Of a stretch of DNA of 64,000 bases, positions 45,267-53,722 are shown piece by piece (position 1 is the stretch's first letter; each line of letters begins with the position of its first letter). The notes beneath the pieces are model-generated. The model was not told the DNA's origin, made no database searches, and was given only the letters and a program-made list of their open reading frames with translations. The translations under genes were made by a program, and so were the position numbers. The stretch lies in the NCBI RefSeq assembly GCF_017742215.1, contig NZ_JAGHKP010000004.1, positions 853,440 through 917,439 on the forward strand, given 5' to 3'. The stretch comes from Chitinophaga chungangae (lineage in GTDB: Bacteria > Bacteroidota > Bacteroidia > Chitinophagales > Chitinophagaceae).

Positions 45267-46934
45267 TTATTTTTGAAGCGTGAACCGTATCGGCAGGTTG
45301 AACTGTACCGCTACGTTTTTCCCGTCCTGTTTGCCGGGCGTCCAGTCCGGCATGTTTTTCACCACGCGGATGGCTTCTTCTTCCAGTCCGCCGCCTTTTT
45401 TGGCGCCTACCGTTTTTACGTTTTTGATCACGCCGGTCTTATCTACCTGGAAACTAACGAACACGATGCCTTGCACGTCCTTTTTGGCGGCTTCAGAGGG
45501 GTACCTGATGTTGGTGGCGAGGTATTGGTTCAGCGCGTTGTCGCCGCCTTTGAAACTGGGCGGCTGTTCAACGAAGGTGAAAACGCCGTCTTTATCGGGC
45601 CCTTTTCCCTTACCGGGCGCGGGAGGAGGAGGGGGCGCGAGCGTAAAGCGGATCGGAAGGTTGAACTGCACGTTCACGTTGCGGCCATTCTGTTTGCCGG
45701 GTTTCCATTTCGGCATGGCCTTTACCACGCGGATGGCTTCTTCTTCCAGTCCGCCGCCTTTTTTTGCGCCGGCGGTTTTAACGAACAGCACGCGGCCGTC
45801 GTTCATCACGATGAACGAAACGAACACCGTGCCGCCGATCTTTTTTGCAATGGCTTCTTTCGGGTAGCGGATATTGCCGCTCAGGTATTTGTTGAGCGCT
45901 TCCTCGCCGCCGGGGAATGTAGGCGGCTGCTCCACGAACGTAAAAATTTCTTCTTTGGTAATATCGGGCTCGGGGATCGTGTCTGTGATGGCGGAAGGAG
46001 GCGTTGTTTCAGGCTGCGTTACGGGAATGTTCAGGTTTTCGCTGAGGCGGTCTATTTTTTCATCCGTCACAAAAGCGAGCGAGCTGAAGATCAGCAGGGC
46101 CACGGGCACGATCAGCGCCCGGCGGAGGAAGCTGAAACGGAATCTGCGGGATTGGGTAAGCATAAGTATTCTTCTTTTAATCGGTTGATGCGAAAAATTG
46201 TTGATCAGATGGAATGAAGGGCCGGCCTGTAATGCGGTATGGAGAATGGTTTGCGCGTAAGCGGCCACATCGCCGTTTTCCACGGAACGTTTGTCTGCAA
46301 TGAACTCGTGCACCAGCGAAAGCTCGCGTTTGATCAGGTGGAAGAACGGGTTGATCCAGCAAACGGCGGTAACGATCTCCATAAAAAGTTTATCGGTGCT
46401 ATGGTTCTCCTGCAAATGCACGATCTCGTGCCGCAGCATCTGCCTGCCTTCCGGTGTGGCGGCGCTTACGCCGCTGTTCCAGAAAATGAAGCGGAAAAAG
46501 GAGAACGGCGCCGTGATCTGTTGGGATAGCACGAGGCGGTAAGGCCGCAAAGGCTCTATCCGGCCGGTGCGTATAAGCTGTAATATCTTAAAGTATCCCC
46601 AGCCGATGCGCGCCGCCATCAGCGCGATCACGATGCCGTAAAGAACGGCGCTGAGACTGAACTGCGGCGTTTCCGGCGCGGCAGCGACGGTAAATACCTG
46701 TTCGCGCAGGGTGGCTACCTGTGCCGTATACACGTAGAAGTCCGGCGCTCCGGCGCCCGTGAACGATAAAGGAATGCGCAGCAGCGGCACCGCCAGGCTC
46801 AGCACGGTAATGGCCAGCAGGTAAAAACGGTTCCACTGGTGAAAGCGGTTATTGCGCAGGGCGAGATGGTAATACGCGTACAGGATGCCCGAGCACACGA
46901 TCACTTTGACGAGGTAGGCGAGAAAGGGCGTCAT
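45267..46934 (-). CDS. BlaR1-like M56 metallopeptidase with two C-terminal TonB domains
   Basis: A 555-residue membrane protease-sensor. N-terminal helices (LVKVIVCSGILYAYY, FYLLAITVLSLAVPLL and another near 100) precede the M56 zinc site HEIVHLQ with a later HEFIADK. A further membrane segment (ALIVPVALLIFSSLAFV) leads to two tandem TonB C-terminal domains of about 100 residues that are near copies of each other (both hold AKKGGGLEEEAIRVVK and FVEQPPxFxGG). A Pro-rich linker separates them. Its start overlaps the BlaI-like gene by 4 bp. It presumably cleaves or inactivates that repressor on an envelope signal, as BlaR1 does; the signal is unknown. Confidence 0.88.
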   Translation of the reverse strand: MTPFLAYLVKVIVCSGILYAYYHLALRNNRFHQWNRFYLLAITVLSLAVPLLRIPLSFTGAGAPDFYVYTAQVATLREQVFTVAAAPETPQFSLSAVLYGIVIALMAARIGWGYFKILQLIRTGRIEPLRPYRLVLSQQITAPFSFFRFIFWNSGVSAATPEGRQMLRHEIVHLQENHSTDKLFMEIVTAVCWINPFFHLIKRELSLVHEFIADKRSVENGDVAAYAQTILHTALQAGPSFHLINNFSHQPIKRRILMLTQSRRFRFSFLRRALIVPVALLIFSSLAFVTDEKIDRLSENLNIPVTQPETTPPSAITDTIPEPDITKEEIFTFVEQPPTFPGGEEALNKYLSGNIRYPKEAIAKKIGGTVFVSFIVMNDGRVLFVKTAGAKKGGGLEEEAIRVVKAMPKWKPGKQNGRNVNVQFNLPIRFTLAPPPPPAPGKGKGPDKDGVFTFVEQPPSFKGGDNALNQYLATNIRYPSEAAKKDVQGIVFVSFQVDKTGVIKNVKTVGAKKGGGLEEEAIRVVKNMPDWTPGKQDGKNVAVQFNLPIRFTLQK

Positions 46935-47302
46935 TTTTCCGTGTTTTTGGATTGTTTGATCTGTTGCAGGAGCTTTTCAAGATCGCTCACGCTCATGTCT
47001 TTTTCTTTGACGAAGAAGGAAACCATATTGCTGAAAGAGCCTTCAAAATAACCTTTCACAAGGTTTTTCACCGTTTTGTGGCTGTACTCGTCTTTGCTGA
47101 TGAGCGCGTAATACTGGTGACTTTTTCCATAGGCTTTGAAATTAACGAAACCTTTTTCTACCAGTATTTTCACGAGCGTGGAAACGGTGTTGTAATGCGG
47201 CCTCGGCTCAGGCATTTCTTCCACCAGGTCTTTCACGAACGAAGGCCCGAGTTTCCATAATACCTGCATGATCTGTTCTTCTGCTTTGGTCAGCGTTTTC
47301 AT
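46931..47302 (-). CDS. BlaI/MecI family transcriptional repressor
   Basis: A 123-residue winged-helix repressor: N-terminal LTKAEEQIMQVLWKLG, the recognition region PHYNTVSTLVKILVEKGFV, the AYGKSHQYYALISKDEY wing and a C-terminal dimerisation/cleavage region. It binds as a dimer and is inactivated through the M56 protein encoded 4 bp overlapping downstream. Its own promoter contains a perfect inverted repeat at 47360-47375, so it is probably autoregulated. Confidence 0.9.
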   Translation of the reverse strand: MKTLTKAEEQIMQVLWKLGPSFVKDLVEEMPEPRPHYNTVSTLVKILVEKGFVNFKAYGKSHQYYALISKDEYSHKTVKNLVKGYFEGSFSNMVSFFVKEKDMSVSDLEKLLQQIKQSKNTEK

Positions 47303-47340
47303 TTTTTTTAGTTTGTAGTGTGGGAGTACCGGTCTCGGTC

Positions 47341-47375
47341 CAAATGTAAAACTATTTATTTAGTTTACAAACTAA
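47341..47375 (-). promoter_or_regulatory. Promoter of the BlaI-like operon with embedded operator
   Basis: On the minus strand TTTG (plus 47368-47371), 19-bp spacer and TACATTTG (plus 47341-47348) make a full -33/-7 pair. The perfect inverted repeat TTAGTTT-AC-AAACTAA (47360-47375) covers the -33 element; another TTAGTTT half-site lies at 47308-47314. Confidence 0.7.
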
Positions 47376-47448
47376 TTTTATAGTTTTTATCAGATGGCCG
47401 TCACTTACAAGTAATTGGTTATTTTTGGATTTCAAAACGGAATATTAG

Positions 47449-48141
47449 ATGGTGGACCAACCCATAGTTCAACTGACGAATGTAAATGTATACCAGGGTA
47501 ATTCTTTGATCTTATCGGATGTGAACATCTCGGTGAACAGGGGAGAGTTCGTGTACCTGATCGGGAAGACGGGTACGGGGAAATCCAGTTTGCTGAAGAC
47601 TTTGTACGGCGATCTTGCTTTGCGTGAGGGCAGCGGCCAGGTGGCGGGTTTCGATCTTACGAAGATGGACTGGAAGAAGGTGCCTTACCTTCGCCGGAAC
47701 CTGGGGGTGGTGTTCCAGGACTTTCAGCTGTTGACGGACCGTACGGTGCACGACAACCTGAAGTTTGCGCTGAGGGCTACCGGCTGGGCGGACCAGTCGC
47801 AGATCGAGGAGAAGATCAAGGACGTGCTGGAAAAGGTGGGGCTTGGCACGAAGGGTTTCAAAATGCCTTACGAGCTGAGTGGCGGGGAGCAGCAAAGGGT
47901 GGACATTGCCCGGGCGCTGCTGAACAGCCCGAAGCTGATATTGGCGGACGAGCCTACGGGCAACCTGGACCCCGAAACGTCAGACGGCATCATGCAGCTG
48001 TTGTTCCGCATCTGCCGGGAAGACGGCACGGCGTTGATCATGGCGACCCACGACTATATTGTGTTACAGAAGTTCCCGAGCCGGGTGCTGCGCACGGAGA
48101 ACGGGCAGGTGACAGACAATGCAGCAGTAAATTTTGCATAG
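47449..48141 (+). CDS. FtsE-like ABC transporter ATP-binding protein
   Basis: A 230-residue ATPase: Walker A GKTGTGKSS (about 38-46), Q-loop VFQDFQLL, signature LSGGEQQRVDIARALL, Walker B LILADEPTGNLD and H-loop MATHDY. VHDNLKFALRATG and the FxLLxDRTV block match FtsE, which with FtsX links divisome and peptidoglycan hydrolases. No ftsX is adjacent, which is common in Bacteroidota. Its lysine codons are often AAG where neighbours use AAA. Confidence 0.8.
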   Translation: MVDQPIVQLTNVNVYQGNSLILSDVNISVNRGEFVYLIGKTGTGKSSLLKTLYGDLALREGSGQVAGFDLTKMDWKKVPYLRRNLGVVFQDFQLLTDRTVHDNLKFALRATGWADQSQIEEKIKDVLEKVGLGTKGFKMPYELSGGEQQRVDIARALLNSPKLILADEPTGNLDPETSDGIMQLLFRICREDGTALIMATHDYIVLQKFPSRVLRTENGQVTDNAAVNFA

Positions 48142-48182
48142 ATAAAGTGCTGGTTTTCAGTAAACATGCTTTCCAAATTCAA

Positions 48183-48214
48183 TTTGGAACTTGCCATATT
48201 ACTTCTTACCTTTG
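48183..48214 (+). promoter_or_regulatory. Promoter of rpsO
   Basis: TTTG at 48183-48186, 20-bp spacer, TACCTTTG at 48207-48214; 41 bp before the ATG. Confidence 0.75.
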
Positions 48215-48255
48215 CACCGGAAAAATAGCGAGTTAAAAAATTATTATTATCAAAG

Positions 48256-48528
48256 ATGTCTTACTTAACTGTAGAAAAGAAAGCTAATATTTTCAAAGAA
48301 TTCGGTGGCAGCGAAAAGAATACCGGTTCTGTGGAAGCACAAATTGCCCTGGTAACGGAGCGCATCAACAGCATCTCCGCTCACCTGAAGCAGAATAAAA
48401 AGGATTTCTCCACTCACCGCGGCCTGATGAAAATGGTAGGGCAAAGAAAGCGTTTGCTGTCTTACCTGGCTAAAACCAACCTCTCCGGCTACCGTGCCCT
48501 CATTGAGAAGTTAGGTATCAGAAAGTAA
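48256..48528 (+). CDS. rpsO: 30S ribosomal protein S15
   Basis: The 90-residue S15, primary binder of the 16S rRNA central domain. It shows the family motifs GSVEAQIALVTERINSISAHL, KDFSTHRGLMKMVGQRKRLLSYL and YRALIEKLGIRK. It is directly followed by a terminator and then pnp, the classic rpsO-pnp arrangement in which the two can also be read together. Confidence 0.97.
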   Translation: MSYLTVEKKANIFKEFGGSEKNTGSVEAQIALVTERINSISAHLKQNKKDFSTHRGLMKMVGQRKRLLSYLAKTNLSGYRALIEKLGIRK

Positions 48529-48547
48529 TCTGAAACTTTTTATAGCG

Positions 48548-48584
48548 CTATTCCCAACTTATTATAGTTGGGAATAGTTTTTTT
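48548..48584 (+). terminator. Terminator between rpsO and pnp
   Basis: Perfect 12-bp stem CTATTCCCAACT / AGTTGGGAATAG, 6-nt loop, followed by seven T. Confidence 0.9.
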
Positions 48585-48615
48585 GTATGTGTACCTTATT
48601 AATCCTCACACAAGT

Positions 48616-50964
48616 ATGAATCTCACACCTACTTCGGTTAAATTTGATATAGGCGGAGGCCGCATTGTGACGATAGAAACCGGCAAAATGGCCCGTCAGG
48701 CCGATGGTGCGGTTACTGTGCGTCTCGGCGATTGCATCCTTCTCGCCACCGTGGTGGCCAACCAGAAACCCAAAGAAGGCCAGTCCTTTTTCCCGTTAAC
48801 CGTTGATTACCAGGAGAAATTTGCTTCAGCGGGCCGTATCCCCGGTTCATTCTTCAAACGCGAAGGCAAACTGAGCGACTATGAAGTGCTGATCTCCCGC
48901 CTGATAGACCGCGCCCTGCGCCCCCTGTTCCCCGACGATTATCTTTGCGACGTTCAGGTACTTGTAACCCTCGTGTCTTCCGATCCCGAAGTGATGCCCG
49001 ACGCACTGGCGGCCCTTGCGGCTTCCGCTGCCCTGGCCGTTTCCGACGTGCCCATCCAGGAGATCATCTCCGAAGTGCGCATTGCACGCGTGGCCGGCGA
49101 ATTCGTGGTGAACCCCACCCGCACCCAGCTGGCTACCGCCGATATGGACTTTATCGTGGCGGCTACCGCGAAAAACATCATGATGGTGGAAGGCGAGAGC
49201 AAGGAATGCCAGGAAGAAGACCTCGTAAAAGCCATTGAGCTCGGCCACGAAGCCATTAAAGTTCAGGTAAAAGCCCAGGAAGAATTACGCGCGCTGGTAG
49301 GCAACCCCGCCAAACGCGAATACGATAAACCGCACCAGAACGATGAGCTGAAAGCCAAAATCGCCGCTTTCGCACAAGCCCGCATCCTGGAAGTATCCAA
49401 ATCCGCCCTCGGCAAACACCAGCGTTCCGAAGCGTTCAAAAAGATCGAAGAAGAACTGGTGGAATCGCTCGGCGAACTGCCTGAAGAAGACGCGGCACTG
49501 GTAGGCGACTATTTCCACGACCTGGAAAAAGAAACCGTACGCAACATGATCCTGGACGAAAGCATCCGCCTCGACGGCCGCGTGCTCGACCAGGTGCGCC
49601 CCCTGGCTATGGAGGTAGATCTGCTGCCTTCCCCCCACGGCTCGGCCCTGTTCACCCGCGGCGAAACACAGTCCCTCACCACCGTTACCCTCGGTACGCC
49701 TGATGACGAACTGCTGATCGAAAGCGCCGCCACTTCCAACTACGTTAAGTTTATCCTCCACTATAATTTCCCTCCCTTCTCCACCGGTGAAGTGAAAATG
49801 ATGCGCGGCCCCGGCCGTCGCGAAGTGGGCCATGGTAACCTTGCCCTCCGCTCTCTCAGGCAGATGATGCCCGGTAACGACTACGCCTATACGGTGCGCG
49901 TCGTGTCAGACATCCTCGAATCAAACGGTTCCTCTTCCATGGCTACCGTTTGCGCCGGCTCGCTGGCACTGATGGACGCAGGCGTTCCCCTTCCAAAACA
50001 CGTTTCCGGTATCGCCATGGGCCTCATTTCCCGCGCAAGCGACGGTAAATGGGCCGTATTGAGCGACATCCTCGGCGATGAGGACCACCTCGGCGATATG
50101 GACTTCAAAGTAACCGGCACCCGCGATGGTATCTGCGGCGTTCAGATGGACATTAAAGTAGACGGCCTCAGCATGGACGTAATGCGCAAAGCGCTCGCCC
50201 AGGCACGCCAGGGCCGCCTGCACATCCTCGACGCGATGTACAGCACCATTGAAAATGCCCGTCCTGAACCGAAACCGCATGCCCCGCGCATGGAAAAACT
50301 GATCATAGACCGCGAATACATCGGCGCGGTGATCGGGCCCGGCGGTAAAGTGATCCAGGAGATCCAGCGCGAAACCGGCACCACCATCAACATCGAAGAA
50401 GTGGGCCAGACCGGCGAAGTGAGCATCTTTGCAGTGAAGAAAGAAAATCTCGATAAAGCCCTCAGCTGGATCAAAGGCATCGTTGCCGTTCCTGAAGTGG
50501 GCGAAGTATACGATTCAACCGTGAAAAGCGTAATGCCTTACGGCGCATTCGTTGAGTTCCTCCCCGGCAAACAAGGCCTGCTCCACATTTCCGAAGTTTC
50601 CTGGAAACGTCTCGAAAATATGGACGGCGTGCTGAGCGAAGGCGAGAAAGTAAAAGTGAAACTGGTAGGCACCGATCCGAAAACCGGCAAGTTCAAGCTC
50701 AGCCGTAAAGTGCTGATGCCGAAACCCGAAGGTTACGTGGAAAGACCCGAGCGCGAAGATCGCGGCGAGCGCGGCGAACGCGGCGAACGCCGTGGAGATC
50801 GCGGTGACCGTGGCGATCGTGGAGACCGCAGAGGCGGCGACCGTGGTGGCGACCGCCGTGGCGGTAGCGACCGTTTCGATCGTGGCGGAGACCGCGGGCC
50901 CCGTCCTTCACAGCCTGAGCAGTCCGAAGGACCTGAATTAGGCCCTGTGTTCGACGAACAATAA
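48616..50964 (+). CDS. pnp: Polynucleotide phosphorylase with RG-rich C-terminal tail
   Basis: A 782-residue 3'-5' phosphorolytic exoribonuclease. Two RNase PH-like domains (first with KREGKLSDYEVLISRLIDRALRPLF, second with LFTRGETQSLTTVTLGT and GPGRREVGHGNLA), then KH (YIGAVIGPGGKVIQEIQ) and S1 (GEVYDSTVKSVMPYGAFVEF) domains. After S1 comes a tail of about 55 residues made of RGD, RGE and RGG-like repeats, probably extra RNA binding. Start at 48616 (MNLTPTS), since the frame upstream runs into the rpsO terminator. Confidence 0.95.
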   Translation: MNLTPTSVKFDIGGGRIVTIETGKMARQADGAVTVRLGDCILLATVVANQKPKEGQSFFPLTVDYQEKFASAGRIPGSFFKREGKLSDYEVLISRLIDRALRPLFPDDYLCDVQVLVTLVSSDPEVMPDALAALAASAALAVSDVPIQEIISEVRIARVAGEFVVNPTRTQLATADMDFIVAATAKNIMMVEGESKECQEEDLVKAIELGHEAIKVQVKAQEELRALVGNPAKREYDKPHQNDELKAKIAAFAQARILEVSKSALGKHQRSEAFKKIEEELVESLGELPEEDAALVGDYFHDLEKETVRNMILDESIRLDGRVLDQVRPLAMEVDLLPSPHGSALFTRGETQSLTTVTLGTPDDELLIESAATSNYVKFILHYNFPPFSTGEVKMMRGPGRREVGHGNLALRSLRQMMPGNDYAYTVRVVSDILESNGSSSMATVCAGSLALMDAGVPLPKHVSGIAMGLISRASDGKWAVLSDILGDEDHLGDMDFKVTGTRDGICGVQMDIKVDGLSMDVMRKALAQARQGRLHILDAMYSTIENARPEPKPHAPRMEKLIIDREYIGAVIGPGGKVIQEIQRETGTTINIEEVGQTGEVSIFAVKKENLDKALSWIKGIVAVPEVGEVYDSTVKSVMPYGAFVEFLPGKQGLLHISEVSWKRLENMDGVLSEGEKVKVKLVGTDPKTGKFKLSRKVLMPKPEGYVERPEREDRGERGERGERRGDRGDRGDRGDRRGGDRGGDRRGGSDRFDRGGDRGPRPSQPEQSEGPELGPVFDEQ

Positions 50965-51001
50965 TCTTGCACCGTTTTCAACGGTCAACATATTCAGCAG
51001 A

Positions 51002-51034
51002 AACGCTCCGGTTGTAACCGGGGCGTTTTTTTTA
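51002..51034 (+). terminator. Terminator of pnp
   Basis: Stem AACGCTCCGGTT / AACCGGGGCGTT (one T-G pair), 2-nt tip, followed by a T run. Confidence 0.85.
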
Positions 51035-51160
51035 CGCGGGATTATTTACAAACCCGGACTGGCGAAAATCTCATGAAGGTATGTGCGGGAGCGGACTGAC
51101 TTGTACCTGTCTCCAGCCGGAGCTGGTCCAGCCACCGGGCAAACACGCGATATACCGGAA

Positions 51161-51193
51161 AACGCCCGGCCAATGCGGCCAGGCGTTTTTTTT
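51161..51193 (+). terminator. Second terminator downstream of pnp
   Basis: Stem AACGCCCGGCC / GGCCAGGCGTT with one mismatch, 5-nt loop and T run. It is about 135 bp past the pnp terminator with no gene between. Confidence 0.75.
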
Positions 51194-51244
51194 GTTCTTA
51201 CCAGGTATACTTGCGTAAAATCGTATGTCCGTTGAGGTGATAGT

Positions 51245-51838
51245 TTACCGCTGTACGTTGTGCATCTGCTCCAGGAAGATCTCGCTTTCGCGCAGCATCA
51301 TTTTGCCGATGTCGCGGTTGTTGATCTTGTCGAAACGGAAGATGCGGAAGGTTTTCAGGTCGATGTCCTCATAATCTATCCGGAACTGTTTTACCCTTTT
51401 TTTGGTGGCGCGATCTTCCACCTGCACCCATCCCTGCTCCAGCAGTTCGGGCAGTATCTCGTCCAGGTAAGGCATGAGGATGGTTTCGGAATCGTTCCAG
51501 AACAGCGAGATGCGGTCGGTGGAATAATGCATGGGATTGGCTTTGGAAGCCGCCCAGAATTTGGTGACCATGCCGTAATGACGCTGCACTTCTTCTTCGG
51601 TAAGGTGCGCGAACTGGATATTGCGGAACACTTTTTTATCGTATTTGCGCTGCACCAGGATAGTGTCCAGCCCCTTGAAATAATCTTCCACATGCTGTTT
51701 GTCGAAAATGAACACGGCATTTTCCACCTGGTACACAATGGAATCTTTCATCGGGATATTGAACGGTTTGACGATCGTTTGCGCGGATACACAAACATGG
51801 CAGGCCAGAATGGCCGCCAGCAGAATGAGCTTTTTCAT
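51245..51838 (-). CDS. Exported protein of unknown function
   Basis: A 197-residue protein with signal peptide MKKLILLAAILACHVCVSAQ. The mature part is mixed alpha/beta with basic stretches (RATKKRVKQFRI) and aromatic clusters (FRIFRFDKIN); it has no lipobox (cleavage after SAQ) and no catalytic motif that I recognise. Similarity in size and position to gliding motility proteins was considered but the diagnostic sequence is absent. Monocistronic, minus strand, between pnp and prmA. Confidence 0.72.
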   Translation of the reverse strand: MKKLILLAAILACHVCVSAQTIVKPFNIPMKDSIVYQVENAVFIFDKQHVEDYFKGLDTILVQRKYDKKVFRNIQFAHLTEEEVQRHYGMVTKFWAASKANPMHYSTDRISLFWNDSETILMPYLDEILPELLEQGWVQVEDRATKKRVKQFRIDYEDIDLKTFRIFRFDKINNRDIGKMMLRESEIFLEQMHNVQR

Positions 51839-51957
51839 AGGATAAGGTTAATATTATTTATAAATCAAATATAATGCAGTGGCGGTTTCCTGCAAAGGAA
51901 TTTTTAAATTCACCAATTCCGCATTGGCACTGAGGAATTTGTAATTATATTGCGCTC

Positions 51958-52779
51958 ATGTCACATATCGCGATCACCATATCCGCGCCACCGGAAATAA
52001 AAGATATCCTCATCGCTCAGCTGGCAGACGCAGGGTACGAAGGGTTTGAAGAAAACGGCGACCAGCTGATCGCTTATATTCCCGAAGAACAGTTTGATGA
52101 AAATACCTTGACCGGCATGCTGGGTTCTCACGGTTTGGACTATACGAAAGAAACCATTGCGCAGGCGAACTGGAACGCCGTATGGGAAAGTAATTTCCAG
52201 CCGGTGCTGGTAGATGCGTTTTGCGGCATCCGCGCGGGTTTCCACGAGCCGCTGGCCGGCAAGGTGAAACATGAGATCGTGATCACGCCGAAAATGTCTT
52301 TCGGCACGGGTCACCACGCCACTACCTATTCGGTGATCAAACTGATGGAAGGGATCGATTTCAGGGGCAAACGCGTATTCGATTTCGGCACGGGCACCGG
52401 CATCCTGGCGATACTGGCGGAGAAGCTGGGCGCGGCGGAAGCAGACGCGATCGACAACGATACCTGGGCCGTGGAAAATGCGCTGGAAAACGCGGAAACC
52501 AACGGCGCGGGCGCCGTAAAGATCTGGCGGGAAGAGCAGCTGGACGGGCTCGAAGAGGGGAAATACGACATCGTGCTGGCCAATATCAACCGGAACATCC
52601 TGCTGGCGAATATGGCTCACATGAAAAGAATACTCAAAAAGCATGGAATATTGATTTTGAGTGGTATATTGCAGGAAGACGAACCTGCAATTGTTAAGGC
52701 CGCCGGGGAAAATGGACTAGCCCCCGGGAAGAAGGCAGAAAGAGAGCACTGGCTGGCGATCTCGTTCACTGCCGGTTAA
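51958..52779 (+). CDS. prmA: Ribosomal protein L11 methyltransferase
   Basis: SAM-dependent trimethylation of ribosomal protein L11. The 273-residue protein has an N-terminal substrate-recognition domain, then SFGTGHHATTYSVIKLME (typical of PrmA), the SAM motif VFDFGTGTGILAILAEKLGA and the catalytic LANINRNILLANM. ATG at 51958. No operon partner; plsY follows 118 bp later. Confidence 0.92.
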   Translation: MSHIAITISAPPEIKDILIAQLADAGYEGFEENGDQLIAYIPEEQFDENTLTGMLGSHGLDYTKETIAQANWNAVWESNFQPVLVDAFCGIRAGFHEPLAGKVKHEIVITPKMSFGTGHHATTYSVIKLMEGIDFRGKRVFDFGTGTGILAILAEKLGAAEADAIDNDTWAVENALENAETNGAGAVKIWREEQLDGLEEGKYDIVLANINRNILLANMAHMKRILKKHGILILSGILQEDEPAIVKAAGENGLAPGKKAEREHWLAISFTAG

Positions 52780-52821
52780 TGTGGAAAAAATTACATATTT
52801 TAATTGCTGATTTACGAGTAA

Positions 52822-52847
52822 TTGTCTTAACATTGCTATTAAATTTG
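52822..52847 (+). promoter_or_regulatory. Candidate plsY promoter
   Basis: TTG at 52822-52824, 15-bp spacer and TAAATTTG at 52840-52847; the spacer is short. Confidence 0.4.
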
Positions 52848-52897
52848 TATCCTTATTAACACATTATTTACTATCTTAGCAACTCTAACTTATTGTG

Positions 52898-53560
52898 ATG
52901 ACTGAATTATTGCTTTTAATAGGTGCCTATCTCATAGGCTCTTTTGCCACTGCCGTATGGGTAAGCAAGGGGGTTTTTGGCATCGATATCCGCGAGCATG
53001 GTTCCGGTAACGCCGGCGCTACCAACACTTTCAGGGTGCTGGGCCCGAAGGCCGGTACGTTCGTGATGCTGGTGGATATGCTGAAAGGCGTTCTTGCAGT
53101 GAGGCTTTCTTATCTTCTTGCCGCTTCCTTTTACGATTCACCCGAGCAGCTGATCAACCTCCAGGTGGGGCTTGGCCTTGCAGCTGTAGTGGGCCACATT
53201 TTCCCGATCTGGGCCAATTTCCGCGGCGGTAAGGGCATTGCTACCCTTTTCGGAATGGTGCTCGCCATTCAGCCGTTGGTAGCGCTTTGCTGCGTAGGCG
53301 TGTTCCTCATGATCCTTTTCCTGACCCGTTACGTATCGCTCAGCTCTATTATTGCGAGCATCGCGTTCCCGGTCCTTATTCTCTTCATTTTCAGGGAACA
53401 GGAAGTATTTTACCGCATTTTTGCCATCGCCGTAGCCCTGATGGTAGTGCTTACCCACCAGAAAAATATCGTGCGCCTGCTGCGCGGCAGCGAATCCAAA
53501 GTGCCCATCTTTAAAAACCGTAAAGGCGGCAAAGACGGCGAAGACACTCCTACTTACTAA
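52898..53560 (+). CDS. plsY: Glycerol-3-phosphate acyltransferase PlsY
   Basis: Acylates glycerol-3-phosphate with acyl-phosphate, first step of phospholipid synthesis, in the inner membrane. The 220-residue protein has about five membrane helices and the three PlsY motifs: GSGNAGATNTFRVLG, VVGHIFPIWANFRGGKGIATLFG and HQKNIVRLLRGSE. A basic tail follows the last motif. Start at the ATG 52898; GTG at 52895 is adjacent. Confidence 0.95.
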   Translation: MTELLLLIGAYLIGSFATAVWVSKGVFGIDIREHGSGNAGATNTFRVLGPKAGTFVMLVDMLKGVLAVRLSYLLAASFYDSPEQLINLQVGLGLAAVVGHIFPIWANFRGGKGIATLFGMVLAIQPLVALCCVGVFLMILFLTRYVSLSSIIASIAFPVLILFIFREQEVFYRIFAIAVALMVVLTHQKNIVRLLRGSESKVPIFKNRKGGKDGEDTPTY

Positions 53561-53589
53561 ACAGATTCTTTTATATTTTCAGATCAGAG

Positions 53590-53608
53590 GGGGCGTTAAG
53601 CCCCTTTG
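53590..53608 (+). terminator. Weak hairpin after plsY
   Basis: Stem GGGGC / GCCCC, 5-nt loop, followed by TTTGTTGTT; short and only partly T-rich. Confidence 0.4.
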
Positions 53609-53722
53609 TTGTTCAATTCCGGCACAACGATTGCACTATTTAAGGAAAGTGGTAAATTCGCCGCAGCTTGCTGCGTTGTACGCAGCTATGCGAGACCATC
53701 TATTCCTCCTAAATATTAACCG

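Noticed and set aside
47449..48141. Recent transfer of the FtsE-like gene from its AAG-rich lysine codons
   Set aside because: The difference is mild, the gene is core in the phylum, and no mobile element flanks it.
51245..51838. GldN/PorN gliding or type IX secretion protein
   Set aside because: The diagnostic GldN sequence blocks (for example the WRxxDxREKxNxPLY region) are not present.
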